64,000 nt of DNA, from positions 1,426,001 through 1,490,000 of the forward strand of contig CAVTOZ010000003.1 in the NCBI GenBank assembly GCA_963736505.1. The letters are read 5' to 3'. Below are positions 47,157 through 55,717 of this stretch, in pieces. This stretch comes from Solirubrobacter sp963736505 (lineage in GTDB: Bacteria; Actinomycetota; Thermoleophilia; Solirubrobacterales; Solirubrobacteraceae). Numbering within the stretch: the stretch's first letter is position 1; the number at the start of each line of letters is the position of its first letter. Under the pieces are notes generated by a model. The model searched no databases. It was not told where the DNA came from and saw only the letters and a list, made by a program, of their open reading frames with translations. The position numbers and the translations under genes were made by a program.

Positions 47157-49538
47157 GTGGAGAGAAGCGGTCACGCCCCGGCGGGCGCATTGGCGCTCGC
47201 TCTCATGTTCCTCGCCCTGCTGGGCCTCGTCGACGCGTTGGTCAGCAACGAGATCGTGTTCACGAGCGCATTCGTGCTCGCGCCGGTCGCGCTGGCCCTG
47301 ACCGGGCGCTGGCGCCAGGTCGCGATCGCCTCGGTCGCCGCCGTCGCGATGGCGATCGCGAGCGGCTGGTGGAACCACTACGCGGGCTCGACCGACCACC
47401 TGTTGCGGATCGCGATCGTCGCCGCCGGCTGCGCGCTGGCCACGCTCGCCGCCCGCGCGCTGGCGCGCGCCGCGTCGGACCGCGCGCGCATGGCGGTGCT
47501 CGCGGCGGTCGGAAGGCTGTCCGGCACCGAGCGGCTCGAGGACGCGCTGGACGGGCTCCGGGCGGCGCTCGTCCCGGCCGTCGCGGAGCTGTGCTGGATC
47601 GACGCGCCGGAGCGCGTGCTGGCCACGGGCCCGATCGCCGACGACCTCGAGAAGGCCGGGCGCGCCACGCTGCAGCAGGGCACCAGCCGGCTGGTGGGCG
47701 AGACCGGCGCCGTCGTCGCCCTCAGGTCCCCCGACGCCGCGTTCGGCGTCCTCGGCCTCGCCGGCCGCCGCTACGACGCCGCCGATCTCGCGTTCTTCGA
47801 GATCCTCGCCGGCCGCGTCGCGCTCGTGCTGGCCAACGTCCGCCTGCTGGGCGACCTTCGTTCCGCACGCACGCGCCTGGACGGGATCCTCGGCGCGCTC
47901 GCCGAGGCCGTCACGGTCAACGACGACACCGGCCAGACCGTCTACGCCAACCAGGCCGCCGCGACGCTGCTCGGCCGCGCGACGCCCGAGGAGGTCGTCG
48001 CCGCCCGCCCCGGCGAGCTCGCCGCGCGCTTCACGATGGCCAAGGAGGACGGTTCGCCGGTCGACATCGAGGAACTGCCCGGCCGCCGCCTGGTCAAGGG
48101 CGAGCCGGCCCCGGCGCTGCTCACCCGCAGCGTGGACCGCGAGACGGGCCACCCGTACTGGCTGCTGACCAAGGCGACGGCGCTGGAGGACCGCGGCCGC
48201 CGGTTCGCGGTCAACATCGTCGAGGACGTCACGCACGCCAAGGAGGCCGAGCTGCGCCAGCGCTTCCTCGCGCAGGCCGGCCAGCTGCTCGCGTCCTCGC
48301 TCGACTACGCGCAGACGCTCCAGCGCGTCGCGCGCCTGGCCGTGCCGTGGCTGGCGGACTGGTGCGCCGTCGATCTGCCCGGCGAGCACGGCGAGATCGT
48401 GCAGGTCGCGCTCGCGCACGCGGATCCGTCGAAGGTCGCCATGGCGGAGGAGTTCCGGCGCCGCTACCCGCCCGACCCGGACGCCCCGAACGGCGTCGCG
48501 GGCGTGCTCAACGGCGGCGACGCCGAGCTGTTCCCGGACGTGCCGGACGAGCTGATCGAGGCGGCGATCCGCGATCCCGAGCAGCTCGCGGCGCTGCGCG
48601 CGATCGGGATCCGCGCCGTGATGATCGTCCCGATGCGGGTGGGGGAGGAGACCCTCGGCGCGATCACGCTGGTGTCGGCCGACAGCCGGCGCACGTTCGA
48701 CGCCGACGACTTCGCGTTCGCGCAGGACGTCGCCCTGCGCGCCGCGACCGCCGTCCAGAACGCGCGCCTGTACCGCGAGCAGGCGCGCGTCGCGAGCACG
48801 CTGCAGGCGAGCCTGCTGCCCGAGCGGCTGCCGCACCCGCCGGGCTGGGAGGCGGCCGCGTCCTACCAGGCGGGCGAGGAGGGCACCGAGGTCGGCGGCG
48901 ACTTCTACGACATCGCGCCCGCCGCGGGTGGCGGCCACCTCGTCTTCCTCGGCGACGTGACCGGCAAGGGGATCGAGGCGGCGGCGCTGACCTCGCTGGT
49001 CCGCCATTCCGTTCGCACGGCGGCGCGCTTCGACCCGCGGCCGGCCGCGGTCCTGGCGCTCGTCAACGACGTCCTGCTCGAGCTCCCGCGCCTGTCGCCG
49101 GTCACGCTCGTATGCGCGCTGATCGAGGACACGCGGGTGACGATCGCCGCCGGCGGCCACCCGCGCCCGCTGCTGCGGCGCGGCGGCGAGGTGCGCGAGA
49201 TCGGCCGCCACGGCGTGCTGCTCGGCGCCCTGAGCGACTTCGAGACCGACGAGGACGTGCTCGAGCTCGAGCCCGGCGACACGCTGCTGCTCTACACCGA
49301 CGGCGTCACCGACACGCCCGGCGCCGACAGCCGCTTCGGGCACGAGCGGCTGATCGACCTGATGGGCGCCGAGGGCTCCGAGCCGGAGCGCGTGCTCGAG
49401 CGGATCGAGCGCGCGCTGGGCGAGTTCCAGGCCGGCAGCGCGGTCGACGATCGGGCGATGCTGGTCCTGCGCTATACCGGGGATCGCACGCCGGCGCTCA
49501 AGCTGCCGTCCGGCAAGCCGATCCTCAGATCGACGTGA
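47157..49538 (+). CDS. Membrane multi-sensor SpoIIE/PP2C-type serine phosphatase
   Basis: 793 residues from GTG 47157, a start with a weak ribosome site. Three membrane helices occupy residues 10-100 (LALMFLALLGLVDAL, VFTSAFVLAPVALAL). A GAF-like region, a PAS domain (RLDGILGALAEAVTVNDDTG, VYANQAAATLLGRATPEEVV) and a second GAF domain (residues about 370-540) follow. The PP2C/SpoIIE domain shows VGGDFYDIAP, FLGDVTGKGIEAAALTS and TLLLYTDGVTDTPG with the metal-binding aspartates. It should dephosphorylate an anti-anti-sigma protein in response to a membrane or ligand signal. No anti-sigma partner is adjacent. Confidence 0.85.
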   Translation: MERSGHAPAGALALALMFLALLGLVDALVSNEIVFTSAFVLAPVALALTGRWRQVAIASVAAVAMAIASGWWNHYAGSTDHLLRIAIVAAGCALATLAARALARAASDRARMAVLAAVGRLSGTERLEDALDGLRAALVPAVAELCWIDAPERVLATGPIADDLEKAGRATLQQGTSRLVGETGAVVALRSPDAAFGVLGLAGRRYDAADLAFFEILAGRVALVLANVRLLGDLRSARTRLDGILGALAEAVTVNDDTGQTVYANQAAATLLGRATPEEVVAARPGELAARFTMAKEDGSPVDIEELPGRRLVKGEPAPALLTRSVDRETGHPYWLLTKATALEDRGRRFAVNIVEDVTHAKEAELRQRFLAQAGQLLASSLDYAQTLQRVARLAVPWLADWCAVDLPGEHGEIVQVALAHADPSKVAMAEEFRRRYPPDPDAPNGVAGVLNGGDAELFPDVPDELIEAAIRDPEQLAALRAIGIRAVMIVPMRVGEETLGAITLVSADSRRTFDADDFAFAQDVALRAATAVQNARLYREQARVASTLQASLLPERLPHPPGWEAAASYQAGEEGTEVGGDFYDIAPAAGGGHLVFLGDVTGKGIEAAALTSLVRHSVRTAARFDPRPAAVLALVNDVLLELPRLSPVTLVCALIEDTRVTIAAGGHPRPLLRRGGEVREIGRHGVLLGALSDFETDEDVLELEPGDTLLLYTDGVTDTPGADSRFGHERLIDLMGAEGSEPERVLERIERALGEFQAGSAVDDRAMLVLRYTGDRTPALKLPSGKPILRST

Positions 49539-50203
49539 ACTCCGAACCGCCTCCCGTACCGCCCGGCGCCGGGCGCGACCACGTCCTCGTCTTCGAGCCG
49601 CGCGGTTGGGGCCGCCGGCGCTCGGAGGACCTGCTGCGGATCACGCCCGGCGGCGCGACGTTCATCCACGACGAGCTGCTGCGCACGCCGCTGCGGCTCC
49701 CGCTCGGCATGCTGCATCTCGGCCTCGTCGAGCGCGGCAGCGCCCGCCCCGGCGGCGCCAGCGGCCGCTTCCCGGTCCTGCGCCGGCTCAGCGCGACCGC
49801 CGTGATCCCGCGCGAGGAGGGCGTCGAGGGCTGGCTGTGGACGACCACGGGCGGTAGCGCGCTGACGATGCTCGGCGACGCCGACGACGCGCCGAACGCG
49901 GCGGTGCTGTTCACGAAGCCGCTCGGCCCTGAGGCGCTGGAGCCGTGCCTGCAGCCGGAGACGCTGGCCGCGATCGTCGCCCGCTCGCCGCTCGGCGTGC
50001 CCGCCGTGCCCGGCTTCCTGTTCCGCGTCGCCGACCCCGGCAAGGCCGAGGTCGCGTTCCGCTCGTACAACCTGCTGCGCCCGCTGACCGACCGCGAGGT
50101 GCCGCCGACGACGCGCCGTTCGCTGCCGACGGACCGTTCGCCCGACCCGGCGCTGCACATCCCCGGCCGCTCGTCCGGCTCGGTGGCCCCGCCCGGCTTC
50201 TGA
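49535..50203 (+). CDS. Unknown protein coupled to phosphatase gene
   Basis: 222 residues from GTG 49535, overlapping the phosphatase stop (GTGA). Mixed alpha/beta with VLVFEPRGWGRRRSEDLLRI, DELLRTPLRLPLGMLHLGLV and AVIPREEGVEGWLWTTTGGS. There is no signal peptide or membrane helix. I recognise no family. The overlap implies functional linkage to the phosphatase. Confidence 0.6.
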   Translation: MNSEPPPVPPGAGRDHVLVFEPRGWGRRRSEDLLRITPGGATFIHDELLRTPLRLPLGMLHLGLVERGSARPGGASGRFPVLRRLSATAVIPREEGVEGWLWTTTGGSALTMLGDADDAPNAAVLFTKPLGPEALEPCLQPETLAAIVARSPLGVPAVPGFLFRVADPGKAEVAFRSYNLLRPLTDREVPPTTRRSLPTDRSPDPALHIPGRSSGSVAPPGF

Positions 50204-50228
50204 GCCCGGCTGAGCTAGGGTGGGCGCC

Positions 50229-50414
50229 GTGAGCGCTCCGCAGGACACCCACGATCCGACGACGTGCACGCCGTGCCGCGGCACGGGACAGGTCGTCTCC
50301 GGCCTCGGCGGCACGCCGCATCGCGTGCGCTGCCCCTGGTGCGCGGGCAGCGGGCGCTTCGACCCCGCTCTGGACGCGCAGGCGGCCGGCGGGGCCGAGG
50401 CTCCGGCCGAGTAG
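50229..50414 (+). CDS. Small two-CxxC zinc-ribbon protein
   Basis: 61 residues from GTG 50229. Contains CTPCRGTGQV and RCPWCAGSGRF, that is two CxxCxGxG elements like those of the DnaJ zinc domain, so it should bind one zinc. Such short proteins are common in actinobacteria and unassigned. Confidence 0.65.
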   Translation: MSAPQDTHDPTTCTPCRGTGQVVSGLGGTPHRVRCPWCAGSGRFDPALDAQAAGGAEAPAE

Positions 50415-50434
50415 CCGACTAGGGTCTCGACCCC

Positions 50435-50462
50435 TCAAGCGCCGGGGCGGCGGCGCCGACAT
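50435..50462 (+). promoter_or_regulatory. Sigma-28-type promoter of pilin/minor pilin operon
   Basis: TCAA at 50435-50438, 16-base spacer, GCCGACAT at 50455-50462. This matches the FliA/WhiG consensus TAAA-N15/16-GCCGATAA with one -35 and two -10 changes. Transcription would start about 50469-50471, at most a few bases before the ATG at 50472, so the mRNA is nearly leaderless. Confidence 0.65.
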
Positions 50463-50471
50463 CTGGGGTGT

Positions 50472-50927
50472 ATGTCCGCACGCACCCGCCGCAGGCTCGC
50501 CGAGGAGTCAGGCTTCACGCTCGTCGAGCTGCTGGTCGTGATCCTGATCATCGGCGTCCTCGCCGCGGTCGGGATCGCCTCCTTCCTCCACCAGCGCTCG
50601 AAGGCGCAGGACAGCGAGGCCAAGATCGAAGCCATCACCGCCGCCAAGGCGATGACCGTCTGGCACACCGACCACGACACGTTCGCGGGCGCGACCAGCG
50701 ACGAGCTGGCCAAGATCGAGCCGTCGCTCGCGCGCGCCCCCGGCCTGGCGCTGTCGGACCTGACGTCGGACACGTTCACCGTCGCGGTGGACTCGACGGC
50801 CGGCGCCTCCGGCGGCGGCACCTACACCTTCAAGCGGCTCGCCTCCGGCGACGACGAGCGCGACTGCACCGCGCCGGGGTCAGGCAGCTGCCTCGCGACC
50901 GCCGACAGCAAGGGGAACCGCTGGTGA
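50472..50927 (+). CDS. Type IV pilin (PilA-like, first copy)
   Basis: 151 residues. Leader MSARTRRRLAEESG ends in the prepilin peptidase site G|FTLVELLVV, with the conserved E5 of the mature protein, then VILIIGVLAAVGIASFLHQR. The C-terminal globular part has a disulfide pair of cysteines in ERDCTAPGSGSCLAT. After cleavage by PilD it would polymerise into the pilus. First gene of a unit with the three minor-pilin-like genes; its stop overlaps the next start by four bases. Confidence 0.9.
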   Translation: MSARTRRRLAEESGFTLVELLVVILIIGVLAAVGIASFLHQRSKAQDSEAKIEAITAAKAMTVWHTDHDTFAGATSDELAKIEPSLARAPGLALSDLTSDTFTVAVDSTAGASGGGTYTFKRLASGDDERDCTAPGSGSCLATADSKGNRW

Positions 50928-52429
50928 GCCGCTCAACCTCGTCGGCCCGTGGGTCGATGACCCGCTTGATGGATCGCGTGCGGGAGCAGCGCGCCGGCGG
51001 CACCGCCGGCTACGCCTTGATCGAGGTCGTCGTCAGCTGCGCCGTGCTGGCGCTCGTCGCGCTGGCCGTGCTGTCCGGCATCGACGGCGCGCAGAACTCG
51101 ACCGGCCGTGAGCGCGCCCGCTCGGTCGCCGCCAGCCTCGCCGAGCAGGACCAGGAGCGGCTGCGCTCGATGCCGGTCACCCAGCTCGCCACCTTCGCCC
51201 CGCAGACGCAGACGATCCCCGTCGGCGGTGCGAACTACGTCGTCAACTCGAAGGTCGAGTGGGTCCGCGACGACACCGGCGGCACCGCGAGCTGCACCAG
51301 CGACAAGCGCGACGCCGACTACCTGCACATCACCACCACGGTGACGTCGTCGATCGTCGGCACGCGCGTCAAGGCGGTCCAGCTCGACTCGCTGATCGCC
51401 CCGGACATCCAGTACTCCACGACGCACGGCACGCTCGGCGTGCTGCTCACCGACCGCACCGGCTCGCCGCTGGTCAACAAGCTCGTGTCGATCACCGGCA
51501 CCACCGCCGGCACCGACTCGGGCACGGGGCAGACGAACACGGCCGGCTGCGCGCTGTTCCAGAACATCGGCGCCGGCACGTACACGATCACGCTCAATAC
51601 GCCCGGCCTGGTCGACCACGCCGGCAAGACGAACGTCTCGATCCCCGACACGAGCGTCCCGGCCGGCTCGCTCACGCTGGTCTCCAAGCAGTACGACGTC
51701 CCGGGCTCGATCAGCGCCACGATCAAGACCTACAAGCCGGGCTCGACGGCGTCCACCGCCCAGATCCCGTCCGTCGCGACCAAGATCAGCGCGACCAACG
51801 GCCTCGACACGTCGGTGCTGGTGACGTACGCCTCGGCGGCCAGCGCCAGCTTCAGCGGCTCGGGCCTGTTCCCGTACCTGAACTCGACCTACGGCTTCTT
51901 CACCGGCGGCTGCCGCTACAGCGATCCGTCGCGGCCGGGGTACACGCCGGGCTACTTCACGTCGGTCAACAACGGCTCCGCGCAGGTGAATCCGGGCGCC
52001 AACACGGCGATCACGATCCTCCAGCCGGCGTTCAACCTGCGCGTGATGAAGCGCAGCAACGGCTCGACGACGATCCCGAACGGGATGATCGTCGTGGCCA
52101 AGCCCAACCCGGTCCCGGGCGACAGCTGCGCGGAGGCCCAGCAGAGGCTGAACACGTTCACGACGACGGGAACCGGCGGCTCCACCGGCGTCGTCGGCCG
52201 CTCCCAGACGACCGACACCACGTACGTCGAGGCGGGCGCGCCGTTCGGCAACTACGACATCTGCGTCCAGGACACCGTGTCCAGCGTGACCAAGCACTGG
52301 ACGTACCCGGACGACCTCGCGCCCGCGGGCCTGGCGCCGTACGACATGTCCAAGCTGTCGTCGACGGGCACCCAGACCCAGCTGCCGCCGCCCGGCTACA
52401 CGCCCACCTGGTCCTCGGGCACATGCTGA
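50924..52429 (+). CDS. PilV-like minor prepilin with Ig-like ectodomain
   Basis: 501 residues from GTG 50924 (AAGGGG upstream). A basic leader is followed by GTAGYALIEVVVSCAVLALV, a class III-like prepilin signal with Y in place of F at +1 or +2 and the conserved E. The ectodomain is unusually long for a minor pilin and contains carboxypeptidase-regulatory/Ig-type folds (GTLGVLLTDRTGSPLVNKLV, SITGTTAGTDSGTGQTNTAG), suggesting an adhesive tip. Coupled to the next gene. Confidence 0.75.
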   Translation: MSRSTSSARGSMTRLMDRVREQRAGGTAGYALIEVVVSCAVLALVALAVLSGIDGAQNSTGRERARSVAASLAEQDQERLRSMPVTQLATFAPQTQTIPVGGANYVVNSKVEWVRDDTGGTASCTSDKRDADYLHITTTVTSSIVGTRVKAVQLDSLIAPDIQYSTTHGTLGVLLTDRTGSPLVNKLVSITGTTAGTDSGTGQTNTAGCALFQNIGAGTYTITLNTPGLVDHAGKTNVSIPDTSVPAGSLTLVSKQYDVPGSISATIKTYKPGSTASTAQIPSVATKISATNGLDTSVLVTYASAASASFSGSGLFPYLNSTYGFFTGGCRYSDPSRPGYTPGYFTSVNNGSAQVNPGANTAITILQPAFNLRVMKRSNGSTTIPNGMIVVAKPNPVPGDSCAEAQQRLNTFTTTGTGGSTGVVGRSQTTDTTYVEAGAPFGNYDICVQDTVSSVTKHWTYPDDLAPAGLAPYDMSKLSSTGTQTQLPPPGYTPTWSSGTC

Positions 52430-53214
52430 TGCGCGCCGACATCCGCCGCGAGGACGGCTTCACGCTCCCCGAGCTGCTCGTCACGCTCTTCATCGCGCTG
52501 GTCATCTCGGCCGCCGCGCTGTCGCTCGTCGAGTTCACCATGAAGCGCGCGAGCGAGGTCGACCAGCGCGTCGACGCCTCGCAGCGCGGGCGCCTGGTGA
52601 TGGACACGATGACGCGCGAGCTGCGCTCGCAGGTGTGCGTGAACGCCACGACGCCGGCGATGGCGACGCGCACGGGCGACATCACCGATGGCAACACGGC
52701 GACGTTCTACGTCGACCTGACCGACGGCTCGGCGACGAGCAAGCCGCCGAGCAACGCGGCCAGCAAGACGCCGGAGCTGCACTCGCTCGTCTACAACCCG
52801 GCCGCGCGCACGATCACCGAGCGCGTCTACACCGGCACCTGGTTCAAGCAGATCACCGGCACCGGCTCGTCGCAGGTGACGACGTACGTCCCGTCATATC
52901 CGGTCGTGCCCGTCTCGACGCGGCGGCTGATCTCCAACGTCGTGCCCGTCACCCCGGGCGCGCCGATCTTCACGTACTACAAGTACGACACCGCGGCCCA
53001 GCCCTCGCCGAGCATCCTGCTGACGCCCCCGGCCGGAGGCCTGCCGGCCACCGACCTGGCGACGGTGGCCCGCGTCGACATCGCCTTCCGGACCCTGCCC
53101 ACCACGACGCTGCCGACGGTCAACAACGTCAATAGCGCGATCGTGCTTCAAGACGAGGTGTACGTGCGCGCCGCCGATCCCAACGACCCCGCTCCGACCC
53201 CCACATGCTCATGA
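52429..53214 (+). CDS. PilW-like minor prepilin
   Basis: 261 residues from ATG 52429, which shares a base with the upstream TGA (an ATG two codons earlier also exists). The leader MRADIRREDG is followed by G|FTLPELLVTLFIALVISAAA, a clean prepilin signal. The mature part is beta-rich (MDTMTRELRSQVCVNATTP). In other type IV systems PilW-class subunits prime fibre assembly. Confidence 0.75.
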   Translation: MRADIRREDGFTLPELLVTLFIALVISAAALSLVEFTMKRASEVDQRVDASQRGRLVMDTMTRELRSQVCVNATTPAMATRTGDITDGNTATFYVDLTDGSATSKPPSNAASKTPELHSLVYNPAARTITERVYTGTWFKQITGTGSSQVTTYVPSYPVVPVSTRRLISNVVPVTPGAPIFTYYKYDTAAQPSPSILLTPPAGGLPATDLATVARVDIAFRTLPTTTLPTVNNVNSAIVLQDEVYVRAADPNDPAPTPTCS

Positions 53215-54860
53215 ACCAGCTCCCGGACCACCGCGGACAGCGCGGCTTCTCGATGTTCATCGTGATCATGGCCATGTTCGTCACCTCGATGTTCGTGGCG
53301 GCGGCGTTCGCGGCGGCCAACGGCGACCTCCCGATGGGCGGCGACTCCAAGGACCGCAAGATCGCCTACGCGGCGGCCGAGGCAGGCCTGAACTTCTACC
53401 TGACCCACCTGGGGCAGGACCCGGACTACTGGACCAACTGCGAGCTGGTCCCGGCGCCGAACTCGACCGGCGAGCCGAACCCCGTCAGCAAGTACTGGAA
53501 CGGCACCGGCACCGACATGCGCACGTGGCGCAACGTCACCAACTCGACCGCCCAGTACACCGTCGAGATCATCCCGCCCGACCCGACCAAGCCGTGCACC
53601 AAGGGCGACAACACCACGGCGATCGACAAGACCGGCGTCCTGCGCATCCGCGCCACCGGCCGGCCGACGGCGACCGATCCGCTGCGCCGCTCGATCATCG
53701 CCAACCTGCGCCGCAACGGCTTCCTCGACTTCCTCTACTACACCGATTACGAGGACAGCGACCCGCAGTCATTGGCCACGCAGAACGAGCGCGACAACGC
53801 CGACCAGAACTGCAAGGTGTACCGCTGGCTGCGGCCGAGCGGCTGCCCCGAGATCCAGTTCGTCACCGGCGACGCCGTCAACGGCCCGCTGCACAGCAAC
53901 GACAGCCTGCTGATCTGCAACTCGCCGATCTTCGGGCGCAGCAGCGACGACAAGATCGAGCTCGTCCCGAAGACCAACGACACCGTCCAGTCGACCTCGA
54001 GCGGCTGCACGTCGAACAGCCCGACCTTCAAGGGCGTGCACGTCAGCGGCGCCGCGCCGATGAAGCCGCCGGAGACCAACGACGCGCTGCGCAAGGCGGC
54101 GGTGGACGACGGCTACCTGTTCAGCGGCAAGACGATCATCCGGCTCGACGGCGACACCATGGTGGTCAGCAACAACGGCTCCAAGACGACGATGGCCTGG
54201 CCCGACAACGGCGTCATCTACGTCGACCCGAACGGCGCCTGCACGCCGCAGTACCCCGCTGCCGTCGCCTACGCCACCGACTCCAACCACGACGGCATCC
54301 CGGACGACCAGGGCTGCGGCAACGTGCTCGTGAGCGGAACGTACAACCAGAGCCTTACGATCGGGGCGGCGAACGACATCATCCTCGCGCCGACCAACGA
54401 CAACGGCGTCGTCGACTGGAGCCAGAAGGACGAGAACCTGATCAAGTCCGGCGACCCGGTGCTCGGGCTGATCGCGAACAACTTCGTCCGCGTCGCACAC
54501 AACGTGACGCGCACGTACGACTCGCGCGGCAATCAGACGAGCTGCGCGAACGCCAGCACGATGATCGACGACGACGGTGCCGCGGGTGTCACCATCGAAG
54601 CCGCGATCCTGTCACTGCAGCACTCGTTCATCGTCGACAACTACAACTGCGGCGCCAAGCTCGGCAGCCTCACCGTGAACGGGGCGATCGCGCAGCGCTA
54701 CCGCGGCCCGGTCGGCACCGGCGGCGCCACCGGCACCGGCTTCCTCAAGAACTACACCTATGACGACCGCCTGCGCTACCGCTCGCCGCCGTACTTCCTG
54801 ACGCCCGTGGACTCGGCGTGGAAGGTCGTGCGCTCGAACGAGCAGGTCGGGGCCAAGTGA
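53211..54860 (+). CDS. PilX-like pilus assembly protein
   Basis: 549 residues from ATG 53211 (ATG 53205 also possible), overlapping the upstream stop (ATGA). It begins MNQLPDHRGQRGFSMFIVIM followed by AMFVTSMFVAAAFA, a PilX-N-type membrane segment, then YAAAEAGLNFYLTHLGQ, the typical A-E-x-G-x-x helix. A long secreted domain follows with many N/D/G turns and several cysteine pairs. Like PilV above, it is much larger than proteobacterial PilX. Followed by a terminator hairpin. Confidence 0.7.
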   Translation: MNQLPDHRGQRGFSMFIVIMAMFVTSMFVAAAFAAANGDLPMGGDSKDRKIAYAAAEAGLNFYLTHLGQDPDYWTNCELVPAPNSTGEPNPVSKYWNGTGTDMRTWRNVTNSTAQYTVEIIPPDPTKPCTKGDNTTAIDKTGVLRIRATGRPTATDPLRRSIIANLRRNGFLDFLYYTDYEDSDPQSLATQNERDNADQNCKVYRWLRPSGCPEIQFVTGDAVNGPLHSNDSLLICNSPIFGRSSDDKIELVPKTNDTVQSTSSGCTSNSPTFKGVHVSGAAPMKPPETNDALRKAAVDDGYLFSGKTIIRLDGDTMVVSNNGSKTTMAWPDNGVIYVDPNGACTPQYPAAVAYATDSNHDGIPDDQGCGNVLVSGTYNQSLTIGAANDIILAPTNDNGVVDWSQKDENLIKSGDPVLGLIANNFVRVAHNVTRTYDSRGNQTSCANASTMIDDDGAAGVTIEAAILSLQHSFIVDNYNCGAKLGSLTVNGAIAQRYRGPVGTGGATGTGFLKNYTYDDRLRYRSPPYFLTPVDSAWKVVRSNEQVGAK

Positions 54861-54890
54861 CCCCGCCCAGCCGGCTCTGAAACGCAGTCT

Positions 54891-54918
54891 CGAAGGGGCG
54901 CCGAATGGCGCCCCTTCG
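54891..54918 (+). terminator. Terminator hairpin after minor pilin operon
   Basis: Perfect 12-bp stem (54891-54902 with 54907-54918, loop GAAT) 30 bases after the last stop. A GTTTG follows rather than a T-run. It separates the minor pilin unit from the next promoter. Confidence 0.75.
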
Positions 54919-54968
54919 GCGTTTGCGGGCCGAATTCCTCCTCCTCGCGGCAATCCGCCAACAAAGGC

Positions 54969-54996
54969 TAAAGCCGGGTCTCATGGATGCCGATAC
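54969..54996 (+). promoter_or_regulatory. Sigma-28-type promoter of second pilin
   Basis: TAAA at 54969-54972, 16-base spacer, GCCGATAC at 54989-54996. This is the closest match of the four to TAAA-N15/16-GCCGATAA, with a single mismatch in the -10 element. Transcription would begin about 55003, just before the riboswitch. Confidence 0.75.
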
Positions 54997-55011
54997 CGGA
55001 CTTGCCAGACC

Positions 55012-55097
55012 GAGGTGTCAAAAGGCAAATCGCCCGCGAGGGCGAGGCGCAAAGCCACGGGGCTCCCCCAAATCGGAGCAGGCCGGGCTGCCACTTC
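55012..55097 (+). ncRNA. Cyclic di-GMP-I (GEMM-I) riboswitch
   Basis: P1 pairs GAGGTG (55012-55017) with CACTTC (55092-55097). P2 is CGCCC/GGGCG (55031-55043) closed by a GCGA tetraloop. The invariant GGCAAA before P2 and GCGCAAAGCCA (55047-55057) after it are present. P3 carries the receptor GCAGGCCGGGCTGCC (55078-55092), the counterpart of GGTAGCGGGGTTACC in the Vibrio Vc2 aptamer. The G just before CAAA, equivalent to G20 that contacts the ligand, is kept, which favours c-di-GMP over cGAMP. The 75 bases to the pilin ATG contain CCCT-TCAGG-AGGG, a small hairpin over the ribosome site, so control is probably translational (inference). Confidence 0.8.
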
Positions 55098-55172
55098 CGG
55101 CAGGAATCGGGACCCGAGGACCTGGCAAGGCAACCCACAGGCCCAACGATCCCTTCAGGAGGGTTCATCCAC

Positions 55173-55619
55173 ATGCTTCACAAGCTTCGTCAGCGCGCGC
55201 AGAGTGAGAAGGGCTTCACCCTGATCGAGCTTCTGGTCGTCATCCTGATCATCGGCATCCTGGCCGCGATCGCGCTGCCCGCGTTCCTCAACCAGCGCGA
55301 GAAGGCGCAGGACGCCAACGCCAAGAGCGACGTCCGCACCGCCCAGACGGCGATGGAGACGTACTACACCGATCACCAGAGCTACACCGGTGCCGACAAC
55401 ACGACGGGCCCCAACGGCCTGCCGACGATCGAGCCGGCGCTCAAGAACGCCAACGTCCTCGTGGTCACCCCGAACGCGGCCGGCGACGGCTACACGCTCT
55501 CGACCAAGTCCAAGGGCTCGCACGGGACCGTGTTCTCGATCACCAACACCGCGGGCACCGTGACGCGCGGCTGCACCAACTCCGGCCAGGGCGGTTGCCC
55601 GTCCGGCGGCTCCTGGTAG
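55173..55619 (+). CDS. pilA: Major type IV pilin (PilA-like, second copy)
   Basis: 148 residues from ATG 55173 with AGGAGGG ten bases upstream. Leader MLHKLRQRAQSEKG, cleavage G|FTLIELLVVILIIGILAAIA, conserved E5, and a C-terminal cysteine pair (RGCTNSGQGGC). A separate promoter, a riboswitch and flanking terminators make it a single-gene unit, which suggests it is the abundant fibre subunit. It is about 50% like the first pilin over the helix and differs in the globular part. Confidence 0.9.
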   Translation: MLHKLRQRAQSEKGFTLIELLVVILIIGILAAIALPAFLNQREKAQDANAKSDVRTAQTAMETYYTDHQSYTGADNTTGPNGLPTIEPALKNANVLVVTPNAAGDGYTLSTKSKGSHGTVFSITNTAGTVTRGCTNSGQGGCPSGGSW

Positions 55620-55644
55620 TCAGCACAGCACTCTGAACCCTCCG

Positions 55645-55670
55645 CGAAGCGGGCCTCCGGGCCCGCTTCG
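55645..55670 (+). terminator. Terminator hairpin after second pilin
   Basis: 11-bp stem CGAAGCGGGCC / GGCCCGCTTCG with loop TCCG, 25 bases after the stop. No T-tract. Confidence 0.75.
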
Positions 55671-55682
55671 TGCGTTAAGCCC

Positions 55683-55710
55683 TCAAGCCGCGGCGCGCGG
55701 ATGCCGACTT
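55683..55710 (+). promoter_or_regulatory. Sigma-28-type promoter of pilM-pilD
   Basis: TCAA at 55683-55686, 16-base spacer, GCCGACTT at 55703-55710. The GTG of pilM (55718) lies seven bases past the -10, so the transcript starts at or next to the start codon. This agrees with the absence of any ribosome-binding sequence there. Confidence 0.6.
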
Positions 55711-55717
55711 AACCTCC

